Of a DNA stretch of 64,000 nt, positions 18,241 to 30,373 are shown one piece after another (the first letter of the stretch is position 1; the number at the start of each line of letters is the position of its first letter). Location of the stretch: assembly GCA_037349105.1 (NCBI GenBank), contig JAYJMM010000119.1, positions 682,001 to 746,000 of the forward strand, in the 5' to 3' direction. This DNA comes from Limnomonas spitsbergensis (Eukaryota; Chlorophyta; Chlorophyceae; Chlamydomonadales). The notes under the pieces are model-generated. The model was not told where the DNA came from and ran no database searches. It saw only the letters and a program-made list of their open reading frames with translations. The translations under genes were made by a program, and so were the position numbers.

Positions 18241-21200
18241 ATGAAGCCGAATATTGCAAATTCAAAAAGCTTGGGAGGTCGGATGCACATGATAGGGGGG
18301 GCGACAACCTTCAGCCAGACGCCCTTGCAGAATTTGAGGCCGACAATAACGGCACGGCCCCTGGCAGATGCACAACTGGCGTGGCAGGGAGTGCGACAAG
18401 TGCACGTCATTACGCACGCGAGCTTGCAAGCCCGGCAGGAGCAGGAGACCCGAGCGCCACCTCCCAACCTGTCTAGCCTAGGAGAAGCACGACAGGCGCT
18501 GATGGACAGCCATGCAAGCGTGCATCCCACGGACGTCTTGCCGGTTCTCAGGCAGCTGTCAAGCCTTTGGCAGGCGTCTCCTCAGGTGCCTGGGAAAGGG
18601 CTTTGTTTTTCATGCATGGGTGTGCATGAGGACCACACATATTATGTCCGATCCCTTCATACTTCTGTATCCAGCAGCGGGCAGACTGAATCTCTGCCCC
18701 TTCAATTGTTGGGATTGAGCAGCTGTGGGCTGCGCGTCCTAGCTTTGGATGACCGCGCCAAGGGCGCCAAGCCCTGATCTTGGTGCACATGCGCCTTGCC
18801 CCAGGACAGTATGTCAACCCTCCAATTCGCTGCCTTGGTTCCTGTTCGTCCCGCCACGTATCCAGAATTTTGTCAGGGTTTTTCTCCTGGAATTGAGGCA
18901 CTGTCGGTGCAGCTTTCGTCTGCTTGGCTGCACATTTCAGATGCGTCCCTGGGATGCAGTGAGCCCTCCTTGCTTACAGTACACTCTTCCAAGTTACGAG
19001 CTGTCCGTCCTGGTGAAACCTCTGCAGGGATTCCTGGAGTCCTCCATGCTCGGTGAAGCCATGCCAGCGGCTTATTCCCTGGTCACAGCCAGCATGGACC
19101 GAATGGAGGCGCAGGCACAAGCGCAGGTGGCTTCCGAGCTGGCGCAGGTGCGGCCATGCAGGGCCATTTTCAGCCATGCAGGGTTATAGGCAGCCATGCA
19201 TGTAACTGGTCACTGCCAGCATGACCCAGAAAAGGCGCAGGCGCAGTTGGCTGGTGAACAGGCAAATGTGCGGCTCTGGTGCTCCACATGAGGCCATGCA
19301 GGGCCATGTGCTGACATGCAGGACCCTTTGTAGGAATGCAGGGCCATAAGCAGCACCCTTGCAGGGCCCTTTGCAGGGCCATGTGCACCAGGCATGCAGG
19401 GCCCTTTGCAGCAGCCATGCTTGCAAGCAATGATAAAAATTATGCCAGCCTCTCTGTACAAAGATTCGCTCTGTAGGTCTCATGCCTGGCTCCCTGCCAA
19501 AAGCGATAATAGCTTACCGGAACACAAACTTGCAATGCTTCTTCCATTGTCTGTTGTCCGTTGAATCTGTTATCCTTGCCTCCATACCTCTTTCCCTGCA
19601 TATGCACAAATGCGTACTATACCTCCTAGCCAGGTGGCGTCCCCACTTTTGACTCACCTGGCTTCCTTCCTGCTGCCCTCCACCCTTCCTGCCAGTTGCG
19701 GTACTGCGATGCATCTGTCCTGCAGAAGCTGGCGGAGGCTGCCCGTCCAGGTCTCGCATCCATCCCTGCCAGTGATCTGGTTGCCTTGCTAGAGGTAAGG
19801 CTAGGGGGCAGTGATGTATGGGGCAGGAGCCATGTCCGTGCCTACAAGGTCTGGAGTCCGAGTGTGCTTGTCGTACCTGGTACAAAGCATTTCTAGCATG
19901 CATGGCATGTTAGTTTGATTATAACGATCTGACATGCAGCAGTCCTCTTTGCATTTTGTCATGACCATGGGATCGTGTCGTATGCCTGCTGTACCCTTGC
20001 AGCAGTGTTTCTTTTAGTGGGCACCTGCCCACCTGTAGGGGGCCGCCCGGCGGCCACCACTGGGCCATTGGGGACAAAACCTTGACCGACCTATGGCCGG
20101 TGGCCCGAGCAGCAGGACTTGCTGCACCTGGCCCCCACGGACGTAGGCCATGATGTAGCTGAATTGTAGCTGAAATGCGCTAAAGAAACGCTGCCTTGCA
20201 GGCCCTGGCCGATCACAACGCGTATCCCTCTCAGGGCTGGCTGGGCTCCTACATGTCTGAGGTGCAGCGCAAGGGGCGGCTGGAGGAGGTGGGTTTACTG
20301 ACCAGGGCAAACGACGGGCTTGGGGTGGTAGATTGGACTCGAGGACACATGTGAACTTGCTTGCAGTGCAGCGCAAGGGGCGGATGCTGGAGGTGGATTT
20401 ATTTGGGCGACAACCCCAGGAGGGGTAAAAGGGATGGGGGGGGGAGGAGGGGCAGCGCATTGGAAAGCTGCTCGGATAATGTTGTTTTAGAGCTGGTCAG
20501 ATGTCAGAATGGGGTCATGGTCCCTTCCCTCACTTACATAATGCTGTGACTTTGTTTTGAACTCTCCCTCCCTTTAGCGACTGGCCGTGTTCTTGTCATT
20601 TTTTACTGCATCCATGCATCCACGCTGCCTATCATCTGTTTGAAAGAGCCATGTGGCTTAAATAGGAAAGACAGATGTAAGCACGAAGCATTTTCAACCA
20701 GAGACAGATTCTTTCTGGTGTACAATAGGAAACAAAGACTACAAAAATGGCACAATCGCAAAATTATGGGGGGTACTGTGTGGAAAACATTGTGTTACCG
20801 GTGGGTCTCTTATACCCCCTACTTGGATAGTCGTGCATGGGCATCCTTTCCAAACCTGCTTGAACCTTGGATTAACTGGCCACCTCTGCTCGCGCCCCAT
20901 AGGTGGCAAGTTCCGGTCGCCTCGTGGGTCTGCTCTGGTCCCTGGTGCGTTTGGGCGTCAGGCCTACCAGTGCCTGGCTCAGCAGCTTTGTGGCTGTGGC
21001 GACCGGTGACCGGCTAGCAGGTGGGGTCTTCAAACGAGAGAAAGGCTGGGTGGAAGTGATCCCATTTGGCGCCCCAGCCCCGAGGGCTGGAAAATCAATG
21101 GGAAACATGCATGATAGGTGAGGGGGCCAGACTAGCGCACAGGAATCAGGATGGTGCTGCCCTTGGGGTGCAAGGCAGGACCGAGGACTCCATTATTAGT

Positions 21201-24200
21201 ACCGTATGTGATATAATATAGAGAAAGTCACATTCAAATATCCCCCCCCCCCTGCTTTATATGACAAGGAAGAGCACTGGCATTGCCGCCAGCCTGCAGC
21301 TGCAGCATGGACCCTGGGGTGATGGTTTGTGTACTTCAAGTGGCTGCTGTGGTCACGATCTCTAGCTGCATCAGCTGTCCTCGTCAACTGAAGCGCCTGC
21401 GCAGAGCAGTGGTATTCTTAGCGGTCGCGTATTTGTATTTCTTTCAGGGTCGGCAGGGAAAGCAATCGCCGGGCGGTTGGGAATCAAAGTAACCAGCCTA
21501 CAGCCTGAGGCTCAAGCACCCTACCTTGCTGCAGCAGGCCTTCACAGCTGAAGGCCAGGATGTAATTGAAGTGTGTTTGTAGAATGGAAGCTCCCCTGGC
21601 TACCTGAACGTCCCCCGGGAGCCCCTGTTTGATAAACAGCTTTCCTGACAGTCCCTCATTCACGAAAGCCAAATCCATGCGACCAAGATCCATGCACGCC
21701 AAAACCATGCACGCCAAAACCATGCACATTGTCATTCAGCGTCTCAACAGTCTACTCTTGTTGTCGTAGAGTAGACTGTTGAGACTACTCTACAACAAGA
21801 GGAGTCTACTCTTGTTTCACGCTGGGCCTCAAGAATTCAAGCATGCGTAACGTCGCGACTCCCGTATCCATGTGATCATGCATGCCTGACCCTGTGCCTT
21901 CCAAATCCATGACAGCGTTGCCCTCAACCGAGCTGGCAACACTCGCCCGGGCCTGCGGCGAAATTGCCTTCCAGCCGCCTGGGGAGTGGCTGCGCACTTA
22001 CTTGACGGCTGTGGAGGGGCAGCTGCCCAGTTTCCAGCCACACGAGTTGTCGGACCTGGCGTGGGGCCTGGCGCGCATCATGCGTGCTAACAGTGCGGAC
22101 GCGGGGCATGGGTGGGGCGCAGCCTTCCTGAACGTGAGTACCTCTGGTTCGTGCTGCCCGACCCTCATGAAAAAGGCTTCAGGATGGTAGGGTGGGCGCA
22201 GTAACAACAGGTGGGTGACGTGTGGGCGCTCAGATGCAATCCTTCGTAGCAGGCAACTGGTTGGGTGCAATCAACTATGGGGTGTGTTCTTGGGTGCAAC
22301 TTGAAAACTGTAGGGTTGCTACGGTCAAGGTCACTCGAGTCACATGATGCCGTCTGTTGTTTCTGCTGCTGGTGCTTTGATCTGGTCTCTGGTGCCTGTT
22401 TCATTCCTCGTTTTCTGGTTTCTCCCGGGTTCGCTCTGCCTGGCCCTTTCGCAAAAAGGAGAAACGAAAACGAGGAATGAAACAGGCACCAGTGGGTGGC
22501 TGCGTCAACTCTGTAACAACAGCAACATAATGTCTCATGGCAACAGCCCTGTGGATGTGCATGATGGGGTGCACACCAGGCATGGCGTCAACTCATGATC
22601 GCTTGTGGCCTGGCAAGTACGGTCTGAAGTCCACCTTGTCTGATGCTTGCTAGTGCAAGTGTGCCTTGGCCCTTCCCGACATTGGGTGTAGCTTGCAGGG
22701 CATGGCCTGTGACTTGAGCAGGCTCATCCTTCTAAGATTGCAGCGCGATGGGACATTTAGCGGACTGCCTCGGGCCTCGATTGCCTGCAATACTCTCTCC
22801 TCTTGGGCTGCTTTGAGTATGCCTTGGCCACTGGTAGCCCTGGAACTGCTTTCTCATGCCTGGAAAATCCCAAAGCTTTTCTCAAGGCAGCGACTCGCCT
22901 GTGCAAGTTCCAGTTTGTGTAACTCCTGTTGGTGCAAGTTCCTGTGTAGCCTGTGCAATTTCCAGTTTGTGTGAGATTATTGCACAGAAGTAGCCATATG
23001 CGCCTTCTTGGTTGGGCGCCAAGAAGACGCGTGTGGCTTGCTCTCCCCTGTGCATCCATGCAGTGCGACACGTGTCTTTTCTACGTCCCCATATCTGTTT
23101 TCTTAGGACTCCAAAAGGCTAAACACGTACTTGTGTTTCCTTCTGCAGACGCGCGGAAGGGTGCTTCCTGTTGCCGTACTGTTGTTGAACTTTGTTTCGA
23201 TGTTCCTTGCAGGCAACCCAGCAGCACATGTCCAGTATGAGAACGAGCGACCTGGCCACGGTGGCTGGCGCTGTGGCTTCCTTACAAATGACGCCCCCAC
23301 AGGTAGGAATTACGGCACGGGACGGGACGACAGGCCAGCGGATTGACGGGGCGTGAATAAAGGGGTACCATGCACTCATGCAGGTAGCTAGGCATTGACA
23401 CCCGTACTGCAAGGCTTCTGTGTAGCCTGTTGGAGTCTGTGCTGAACTGCTCAGTGCTTGTGGCTCAATTCGCTTGTCAGGGTAATGGGGAATATAGGGC
23501 CAAAAGGGCCGTCTGGTAGGGAGTCCTTGGAGTCTAGGATGGAGATGCATAGACACCAGCTATCCTTGCCTGTGTACGCCAAGCTGTCTTTGCTGTTTCC
23601 TGTTTCTTTCACTGGCTGACTGGCTTTAGGGTATGAGGTGTGGGCGTGTGGCCCACACCGTGTGGGGCTAGGACTTCAGGGTTCAGGGTTTAGGGCTGAA
23701 CCCTAACCCTTTCCTGAACACCCAGACTGACTATGCTATTTCGTTATGCTTTCTGTTCTACGTCCACACTTCCAGACATGGCTCGACTGCCTCATGGCCG
23801 AATCCAAGGGCAAGATGCAGCAGCTGAGCCCTCGTGAGCTCACAGAGCTGCTCCCCGCCGTTGTCCAGCTGCAGCAGACGGCCAGCAGACGACAACGAGC
23901 AACGGCATCAGCAACGGCATCGGCGTCCCAGCAGCCAATTAGCAGCAGCGGAAGTGGAATGGGCAATGATGACAGCAGGCAATCGGATGCTGCTGCTGCC
24001 TCTACCTCTTCCCCCTCATGGCCGCCGGGCCCGGTGACGGCATCCGTGGGAGCGCTAGACAGCGGACGTAGCTGGCGACGGCGACATGGCGGGGTGGTGC
24101 GGATGCAGACGGCAGCCTCCTCTGCCTCCTCTTTTGCACGAACCGCTGGCCTCTTGAATCCGCAGAGGCTGACGCTACTAGATCCATCATGGACAGATGC

Positions 24201-27200
24201 GCTGCTGGAGAGCTGCCGATTCAAAATGGCGCGCTTCACGGCGCAGGTAACGGCCTGCCGTTTGACTCGATGTCGCTGGATTCATGTCCCTCCACTCACC
24301 CACCCATACATCACCTCATGCTCCCCACCCCACCCCACCCATGCCCCCCCACCCCACCCACCCACCCATACCAACTCAAGATTGTCGACCTCGTTACAAC
24401 TGCCCTAAGGGCCGGGCAGCCATAAGATTTTGCATCGATTACCTGGGCCTCATACTTTTAATAGATGGGCCACTTAACCCATCACAGGCAGCCGTGTTGG
24501 ACCCAGCCTGCCGGAAGAGGATAATTGCAGGGCATATTGGCATGCTCTCTCCTCCGGCCCAACCTAGCAGCATCTGGCAGCGCCTAGCAGCCCCTACAAT
24601 CTCCCGGCAGGGCCTGGCCTCACATTCCGTTCATAATGGATGGCTAGGAAGCATCTTTGCTCATCTTTATGAGGGATCCTGCAAGTTATATTGCATGGGT
24701 GGCTTGGGATGTGCCCTGCCCTCATTAAATGAGCACCTGCCTAGCATCCGCCTCATGCACCTGCCCCATGCATCCGCCTTATGCACCTGCCCCATGCACC
24801 TGCCCCATGCATCCGCCCCATGCACCTGCCTTATGCATCCGCCCCATGCATCCGCCCCATGCACCTGCCCCATGCACCTGCCCCATGCATCCGCCTCATG
24901 CATCCGCCTGATGCACGTACCCCATGCTTCCGCCTCATGCATCCGCCCCATGCACCTGCCCCATGCATCCGCCTCATGCACCTGCCCCATACACCTGCCC
25001 CATGCACCTGCCCCATGCACCTGCCCCATGCACCTGCCCCGTGCACCTGCCTCATGCACCTGCCCCGTGCACCTGCCTCATGCACCTGCCCCATGCATCC
25101 GCCTCATGCATCCGCCCCATGCACCTGCCCCATGCATCCGCCTCATGCATCCGCCCCATGCATTCGCCCCATGCACCTGCCCCATGCATCCGCCTCATGC
25201 ATCCGCCCCATGCACCTGCCCCATGCATCCGCCTCATGCATCCGCCCCATGCACCTGCCCCATGCATCCGCCCTATCCATCCGCCTCATGCACCTGCCCC
25301 ATGCATCCGCCTCATGCATCCGCCCCATGCATCCGCCCCATGCACCTGCCTCATGCATCCGCCTCATGCATCCGCCCCATGCACCTGCCCCATGCATCCG
25401 CCTCATGCAGCTATGCTACAAAAATGACATCAGCATGTTGAATTAAGCACCTGCCCCATGTTGGTAACACATTCGCAGTCGCTGCCGGTGCTGCTGGAGT
25501 GTGTGGCCCAGACAGGGGCGCAACCGGACGCTGCCTGGCTGAGCGCAATGGCAGGTGCGGAGCATGTCAGCTGCTTTCTTTGACGAGCTGGTAACTAATA
25601 CTTTCTCACAGCCTTCACCCCCTGCTGCAGCAAAGTACGCTGGCCTCCTCCACTGCATCCAAAATAATCCCTGGTTTTCGAGGCACTTCTACCATGGCCC
25701 CCCCCCCTCCCTTCGAACCCCGACTGAATGCATGTAATCTAGTTCAAAGCCAATTACCCTACATCCCTAGCGAGACCCCCCCCCCCAATGGACTCCTCTT
25801 ACCCCCATCGTTGATTAACACAGACATTGCCAGCAGTAAGGCCGAGGTGCTGAGCTCCCCAGACTTGGCGCACCTACTCACCACTCTGAGCCTGGACCTA
25901 GGCCACCTGCCTCGACACGAGGCGGACCGCGGGCAGGCCCTGGCAGCGCTGCTGGCCCCGCGGGTTCCGGAGCTGCAGGGCGCCCTGCTGGTGGATGCGC
26001 TGGAGCTTCTGACTCGGTGAGTGGACGATACAGCAGGGCAACAGCAGGGGTGGGGGGAGAGGAGTCGACACGCCTCACATCTGGCAGCTCTCATGTATTT
26101 CCTGGACTGCATCTAGAAGTGTAACGTACAGCTGGTGGTCACTCTGCAGCTGCTGACCAGTGTTTCTTTCAAAGCGTACCAGAGAACCTTTGGGGGCCGC
26201 CGCCCGGCCATTACTGGGCAGATCGGGACCAACCCTGGACACGCCTACGGCGGGTGGTCCTAGCAGTAAGGCTTGCTGCACCAGGCCCCCGCGGCTAAAG
26301 GAGTAGCTGAATTGTAGCTGAATTGTAGCTGAAGCGTGCTTCAATAAAAAATTACTGCTGCTGACCCAATGAGAGCCTCAGGGCAGAAAGAAAGAAAGCC
26401 AAGAAAGGTACGATGGGAAAAGAGAGAAGGCAGGAAGAAACTTACCAGCTGCATGAAGAGTTCGAATTACGGGGAATATGTTACTTTATTTACAACATTT
26501 TGTGGAGGGAGACCCGAGAGAGGGGGGCAAAAATAAAAGCCGACACCCCTATCCTACAATAAGTAAGCAACCACTTGTTGGTCTCCTCCCGCCTCTGGGA
26601 CCCAGTAAAATCTTAAATTCTCAGTTAACATACAGTATTATGAGGGGGGCAGGGGTCTGTTCCGATCAGCTTGGCAGTGCGCATCTTCTGGTATCAATTA
26701 AAGCAGATGGTTCAAACTGCAGCAGGGGTGGACGATGGGAGCCAGTGAGGCCTGCATGGCAGCAGGGGTGGCGGACGATGGTCGGAGGGCTAGATTTGGG
26801 GAGCCCTTTCATCTTTCTTGCACTGGATCTCGCTGCAACATGCGTCCAGTAGATGTGTGCACCATATGTGTAGCTGCAGCGTGGCCTTGCGTAGCCACGT
26901 AAGGCCACGTAAGGCCACGCTGAGGCCACGCTGAGGCCTGAGGCTTCTGTGGATGGATATGAATCCAGTCACTTTCCGGGCTCAATTGAAGAGCTCCCCG
27001 TCCCCCCGTGCCTCCTGGTCTTCTTGCAGGCTGGGTGTCACCTTGCCCTCTCTCCCGGGGCTTCAAGACAGGGAGCCTCTGGGGCCCGCTGCTGAGCAGC
27101 AGCGACAACAGCTGCAACGGCAACACCAACGACAAGTAGCTCGTGGCGCAACCGGATCAGGCAGCCCCGCAGCGCCCCCTCCTGCTCCGCCCAGCAAGCA

Positions 27201-28206
27201 GCAGGTGGAGCGCCTACTTGAGTGGCGCGCGGCGGCGCTCAAGGGCACGTTGGCAGCTCTGCCGCACCTAGATGAGAGCCGCCTAGGCGTGGCCATGGCG
27301 GCGGCTGTTAAGCTCGAGCTGAGGCCTCCGGTGAAATGGGTGCAGGTGGGTTTCATGTTTGTCATGCCAGGGAGGGAGGGGTCCGGGGTTAAGGGTTTAG
27401 GGTTCAGTGTGGCGCATTCCAGCTGGGCCTTGCTGGACGCTGGCACCTGTTCTCTCGGAGGAAGGGGGGGGGAGGAGCTGAGCTAATGCTCCGGGTGAAA
27501 TGGGTGGCTAGGTGGCCGGGTGGGTGATTTGGGGGCCTGACTGTGTTCGTGTGACATGAGAGGGTGTGGAGGGGATGATGAGCCCTGCTGCAGGCGGGCA
27601 AAATAGGTACAGGTGGGTGTTGTGGCGACCCATGTGGTTTAGCTTGGCCTGGGATTATGAGCTGAGGCCTCAGTCGGGTGTAATTTTGTGGGTGGGTGAT
27701 GTGAGGCGGGCCCTGGGTGGAGGTTGAAGTGTGATGATTGGACCTGAGATGGCTTGGGCCCAGATCCATTGATATGGGTGCAGGTGGGTGAGAAGGGGCA
27801 CTTATGAAGAGGTTTCCCGTGGAGTGCGTGCGAGTGGGTTGTATACCGGTAAACATTTCCCGAGTGGTGTGGGGAGCGTGGATTCCAGAGCATTCGCTTG
27901 TTGGAAAAATTTGTAAATTTTACGCAATAAGAACACCTGTCATGGATTATGCTCCGTTGGAAGATCTTATACAAGGTCCAGATCAAGAAAATGCTATAGA
28001 AGTGAACATTTGCCATACCTGCTTGCCTTGCCTATTGATTCTGGCAGGCTTACGTGCAAGAGGCGGGTAGGCGCGCCCAGCTGTTGGATGAGTGGAGCAT
28101 CGTTCCTATTGTTTGGTCCATGTCCATGCTAGGCGATGCGGTGCGAGCATGCCGGCCAGCATCTATCCGGGCCATCCAGGCGGCTGACATGCGCCTGGAC
28201 AGCTAA
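18241..28206 (+). CDS. Helical-repeat protein, OPR/FASTK-like, probably organellar
   Basis: Twelve exons with GT-AG borders and matching phases: 18241-18585, 18980-19147, 19696-19794, 20202-20288, 20903-21020, 21916-22133, 23213-23302, 23776-24246, 25479-25554, 25824-26016, 27030-27345, 28048-28206 (stop 28204). The product is about 779 residues. The N-terminus is Arg/Ser-rich with few acidic residues, which fits a transit peptide. Many exons carry one or two short helical repeats of the type seen in algal OPR and FASTK-like RNA-binding proteins, for example RLVGLLWSLVRLGVRPTSAW, ELSDLAWGLARIM and DLAHLLTTLSLDLGHLP. Such proteins act on chloroplast or mitochondrial RNA. Exon 8 has a Gln/Ala/Ser-rich insert. 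No RAP domain is visible at the C-terminus. TGTAA occurs near 28518. The family is assigned by pattern, not by a full-length match; the exon set is internally consistent. Confidence 0.75.
20030..20195 (+). repeat. Dispersed repeat R2 (SINE-like)
   Basis: Core words are CCTTGACCGACCTA, GGCCGGTGGCCCGAGCAG, GACTTGCTGCACC and a tail of one or more GTAGCTGAATT units. Related copies lie at about 26188-26345, 36320-36425, 49128-49235, 50933-51022 and 53740-53945, with an inverted copy at about 51232-51330 and a partial inverted one at about 21510-21575. All copies fall in introns. The short GTAGCTGAATT tail repeats suggest a SINE 3' end. No tRNA-like box was confirmed. Confidence 0.6.
21741..21785 (+). 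ncRNA. Perfect 18-bp hairpin in intron 5
   Basis: GTCTCAACAGTCTACTCT pairs with its exact reverse complement at 21768-21785 around a 9-base loop. Parts of the arm occur again just downstream (about 21785-21818) in both orientations, allowing alternative folds. It could be a small-RNA precursor or a miniature foldback transposon; transcription with the host intron is likely. Confidence 0.35.
22389..22492 (+). repeat. Long inverted repeat in intron 6
   Basis: 27-base arms (22389-22415 and 22466-22492) are perfect reverse complements. Inside them, GTTTCTCC (22418-22425) pairs with GGAGAAAC (22458-22465), extending the stem to about 35 bp with a roughly 32-base loop. The sequence around the loop (GCTCTGCCTGGCCCT) and downstream (GGGTGGCTGCGTCAACTC) recurs, diverged and inverted, at about 37140-37235. 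It is therefore part of a mobile repeat, or a small-RNA-type foldback copied from one. Confidence 0.6.
24732..25408 (+). repeat. 12-bp minisatellite in intron 8 of the helical-repeat gene
   Basis: Tandem 12-base units of two main kinds, CATGCACCTGCC and CATGCATCCGCC, mixed over about 56 copies. All three plus-strand frames stay open through it, which explains the large apparent ORFs here; the flanking exons skip it. The ATGCAT/TGCA cores make each unit partly palindromic. Confidence 0.9.
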
Positions 28207-29698
28207 GAGGGAAAGGCATCAATGATCTTCCGGGAATGAAATGGAAGTAGAGCTTTGCCCTTGTTTTTACCGAGTGCTCATGACGGGGTGTTGTGTTAAG
28301 CATTCATCGCTTACACGTGTTGAACGCCTGGAGGTATCTGTTCGGCTTGGATAACATCACTTGTGCTTATCATGCCAAAAATATAGTTGTATGATGACAC
28401 TGGACTGGCGATTCCGGGAACTAAATTGAACCAACTTTCTGAATTTTTGTCAAGATCCTTATTGATTTATTGAAAAAATATGAAGTATGACGTTGAGACT
28501 GGCGGCATTAGTAATGTGTAAATTTTGCCGAGTTAAAATGCAGCGGACAGCATCAAGAAAGTCTGGTTCATGATGCGGGCAAGTATGTAATTCGATTCCA
28601 TATTGTTGGTGCCTCGGATGCCTTAGACTAAGCTTGAACCTCTGCACGTAATTCCTCCTTGGTACAAATCTATTTCAGTGTCCTTTTATTTCTTGAGGCT
28701 GTCACACTTAGGGCATACACAATTCAAAGTTCTTTATGAGCCACAGTTCATTATCACATGGGGGCTGAGCCGGAGGCGCAGCTTTACCATACATTCCACA
28801 AGGAGGCAATTGGTGATGGTGGTCAAAATGCCAATCTGTTTGCGGGCGTGTGATTGCCTCGTAGTGGTGGCAGTCAGGATCAGCAATTCTGCATGGCAAC
28901 AACGATATTTGGACTTTCAGTTTGAATTATGTGCCTTGGGTTGCATCAATACATACTTGCCCGACTCAATCATGGGGCTGGGGATGAGAGACCTGTTCTC
29001 ACAGAGCAATCCTCAGCTCTCAGCAGGCAGTGACATACCGGTAGGCTCTTTCTCTGTGTCATATGGATATCTGAACAAGTCTGCTTTAGAATCATGGGAG
29101 CCAGGAGTTTCATGCATGCCTGATCTTCCCATGCAGGAGGGCAGGTACTGGCGGAAGATGACGAATGGTCGGCCTCATGTCAAAATGTCAATACCGTTCT
29201 TTAGCCTTCGGGTACCCTGCTCAAGACTTGCAAGCCACTGGTATCCATGCCGGTACTTTTGTTCGGTAGCATCCATATATTCCACATCGATGTTTCAGCA
29301 TTGTCGCTGAGTATCACATATCATGGTGTGATGAGCGTTATGGACCAAGCCGTAATTTCCAGCCGTGCAGTGCGTAACAAGCTGCGTAATTACTGCGTCA
29401 TCGATATCGGTTGCTCCGCCGCTCTCGGAGACTCCGTCTCAACTTCGGATCGAGTGACCACAGTGCAGCGTCCTGCTCATTTAATCTGAACCGCGAAATA
29501 ATTGGCTTCATCTTTTCATCGGCTAATTGATATGTCTGAATGACTGTCTGGCTTGATCTGGAATCAACAGTGTAGCTCGCAGCTGCCCGTGGACCCCGGC
29601 ACGAAAAGGCAGTTCAGTCCACAGTTCAACCCTTGCCTGCTGTCCTCCGCCCCCAGTGATACGACAGCCAAGTCTGACAATTCAACGGGGATCTTGAG
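28207..29698. other. Spacer after the helical-repeat gene
   Basis: Contains the likely 3' UTR (TGTAA near 28518 and 28584). An open frame at 28678-29310 begins without an ATG and shows no domain; I do not call it a gene. Confidence 0.4.
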
Positions 29699-30373
29699 AT
29701 GGAGGCACAACCAATGCAAAAGGAGAAGACGGCACCCAGCAGAGCCGGCTGCTGCTCTGCGGACCCCCAGCAGATCCTGGATCTAGCAATGGATCCATGG
29801 CAGGACATCTACTGCATGCAGAGGCAGACAGGGGAGACAGCGGAGTCTTCCAGAATTTGTGATGCCTCAGCAGAAGACGCGGTCCAAGACAGCTCTTGTC
29901 TAAACATGTTGTGTCCTGGACCACGTGTAAGCTTGGTGCCGCTCCAGCAGTCTCCTTGCATGGTCTGCGGACAAACTGGGCATATGCCACAACCTGAAAC
30001 ACCTGAAGAAACATCCCCTCGCTGCACATTCCAGGAGGTTTCCTCTGCACAATCATCTCAGCCAGACCCACGCAGCATAATGATATTTGACAGCGGCCCG
30101 CCTGGTTGCATGCAACCGCAAGATGTGGCTTGCGCACGTCCTCACAGCGCCATCATTGCCGTTCCACCTGCGTCCAATCCTGTGCAACCGGCTGCGGCTG
30201 CGGCCCCATCCCCGTTTGAGACGGCGGTGTTCATCGCCTCGGCTGCTGCTGCCGCCAGCCTAATGCAGCGAGCCTCATCTATCCACTGGGGAGCGCATGC
30301 TGAGGCATGGGTGCATCTGGCAGCCTTAGAGCTACTGCACCAATTGACCTCAGCCGCCCCTAGACCCATCTAG
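29699..30373 (+). CDS. Possible intronless ORF, unknown function
   Basis: 224 codons from an ATG at 29699 (MEAQPMQKEKTAP) to TAG. The middle has a partial zinc-knuckle-like CMVCGQTGH, and the C-terminal third is Ala-rich with a helical look (FETAVFIASAAAAASLMQ). No family was recognised and no neighbour suggests a role. It may be a real small gene or a chance open frame; composition resembles the coding parts of neighbouring genes more than the AT-richer spacers. Confidence 0.3.
   Translation: MEAQPMQKEKTAPSRAGCCSADPQQILDLAMDPWQDIYCMQRQTGETAESSRICDASAEDAVQDSSCLNMLCPGPRVSLVPLQQSPCMVCGQTGHMPQPETPEETSPRCTFQEVSSAQSSQPDPRSIMIFDSGPPGCMQPQDVACARPHSAIIAVPPASNPVQPAAAAAPSPFETAVFIASAAAAASLMQRASSIHWGAHAEAWVHLAALELLHQLTSAAPRPI

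Noticed and set aside
24284..25446. Open frames of 60-385 codons on both strands, Met/His/Pro/Cys-rich
   Set aside because: They are produced by the 12-bp minisatellite; all frames are open and real exons flank the array.
28678..29310. 210-codon plus-strand frame as a gene
   Set aside because: It begins without an ATG, shows no domain and no plausible exon borders.
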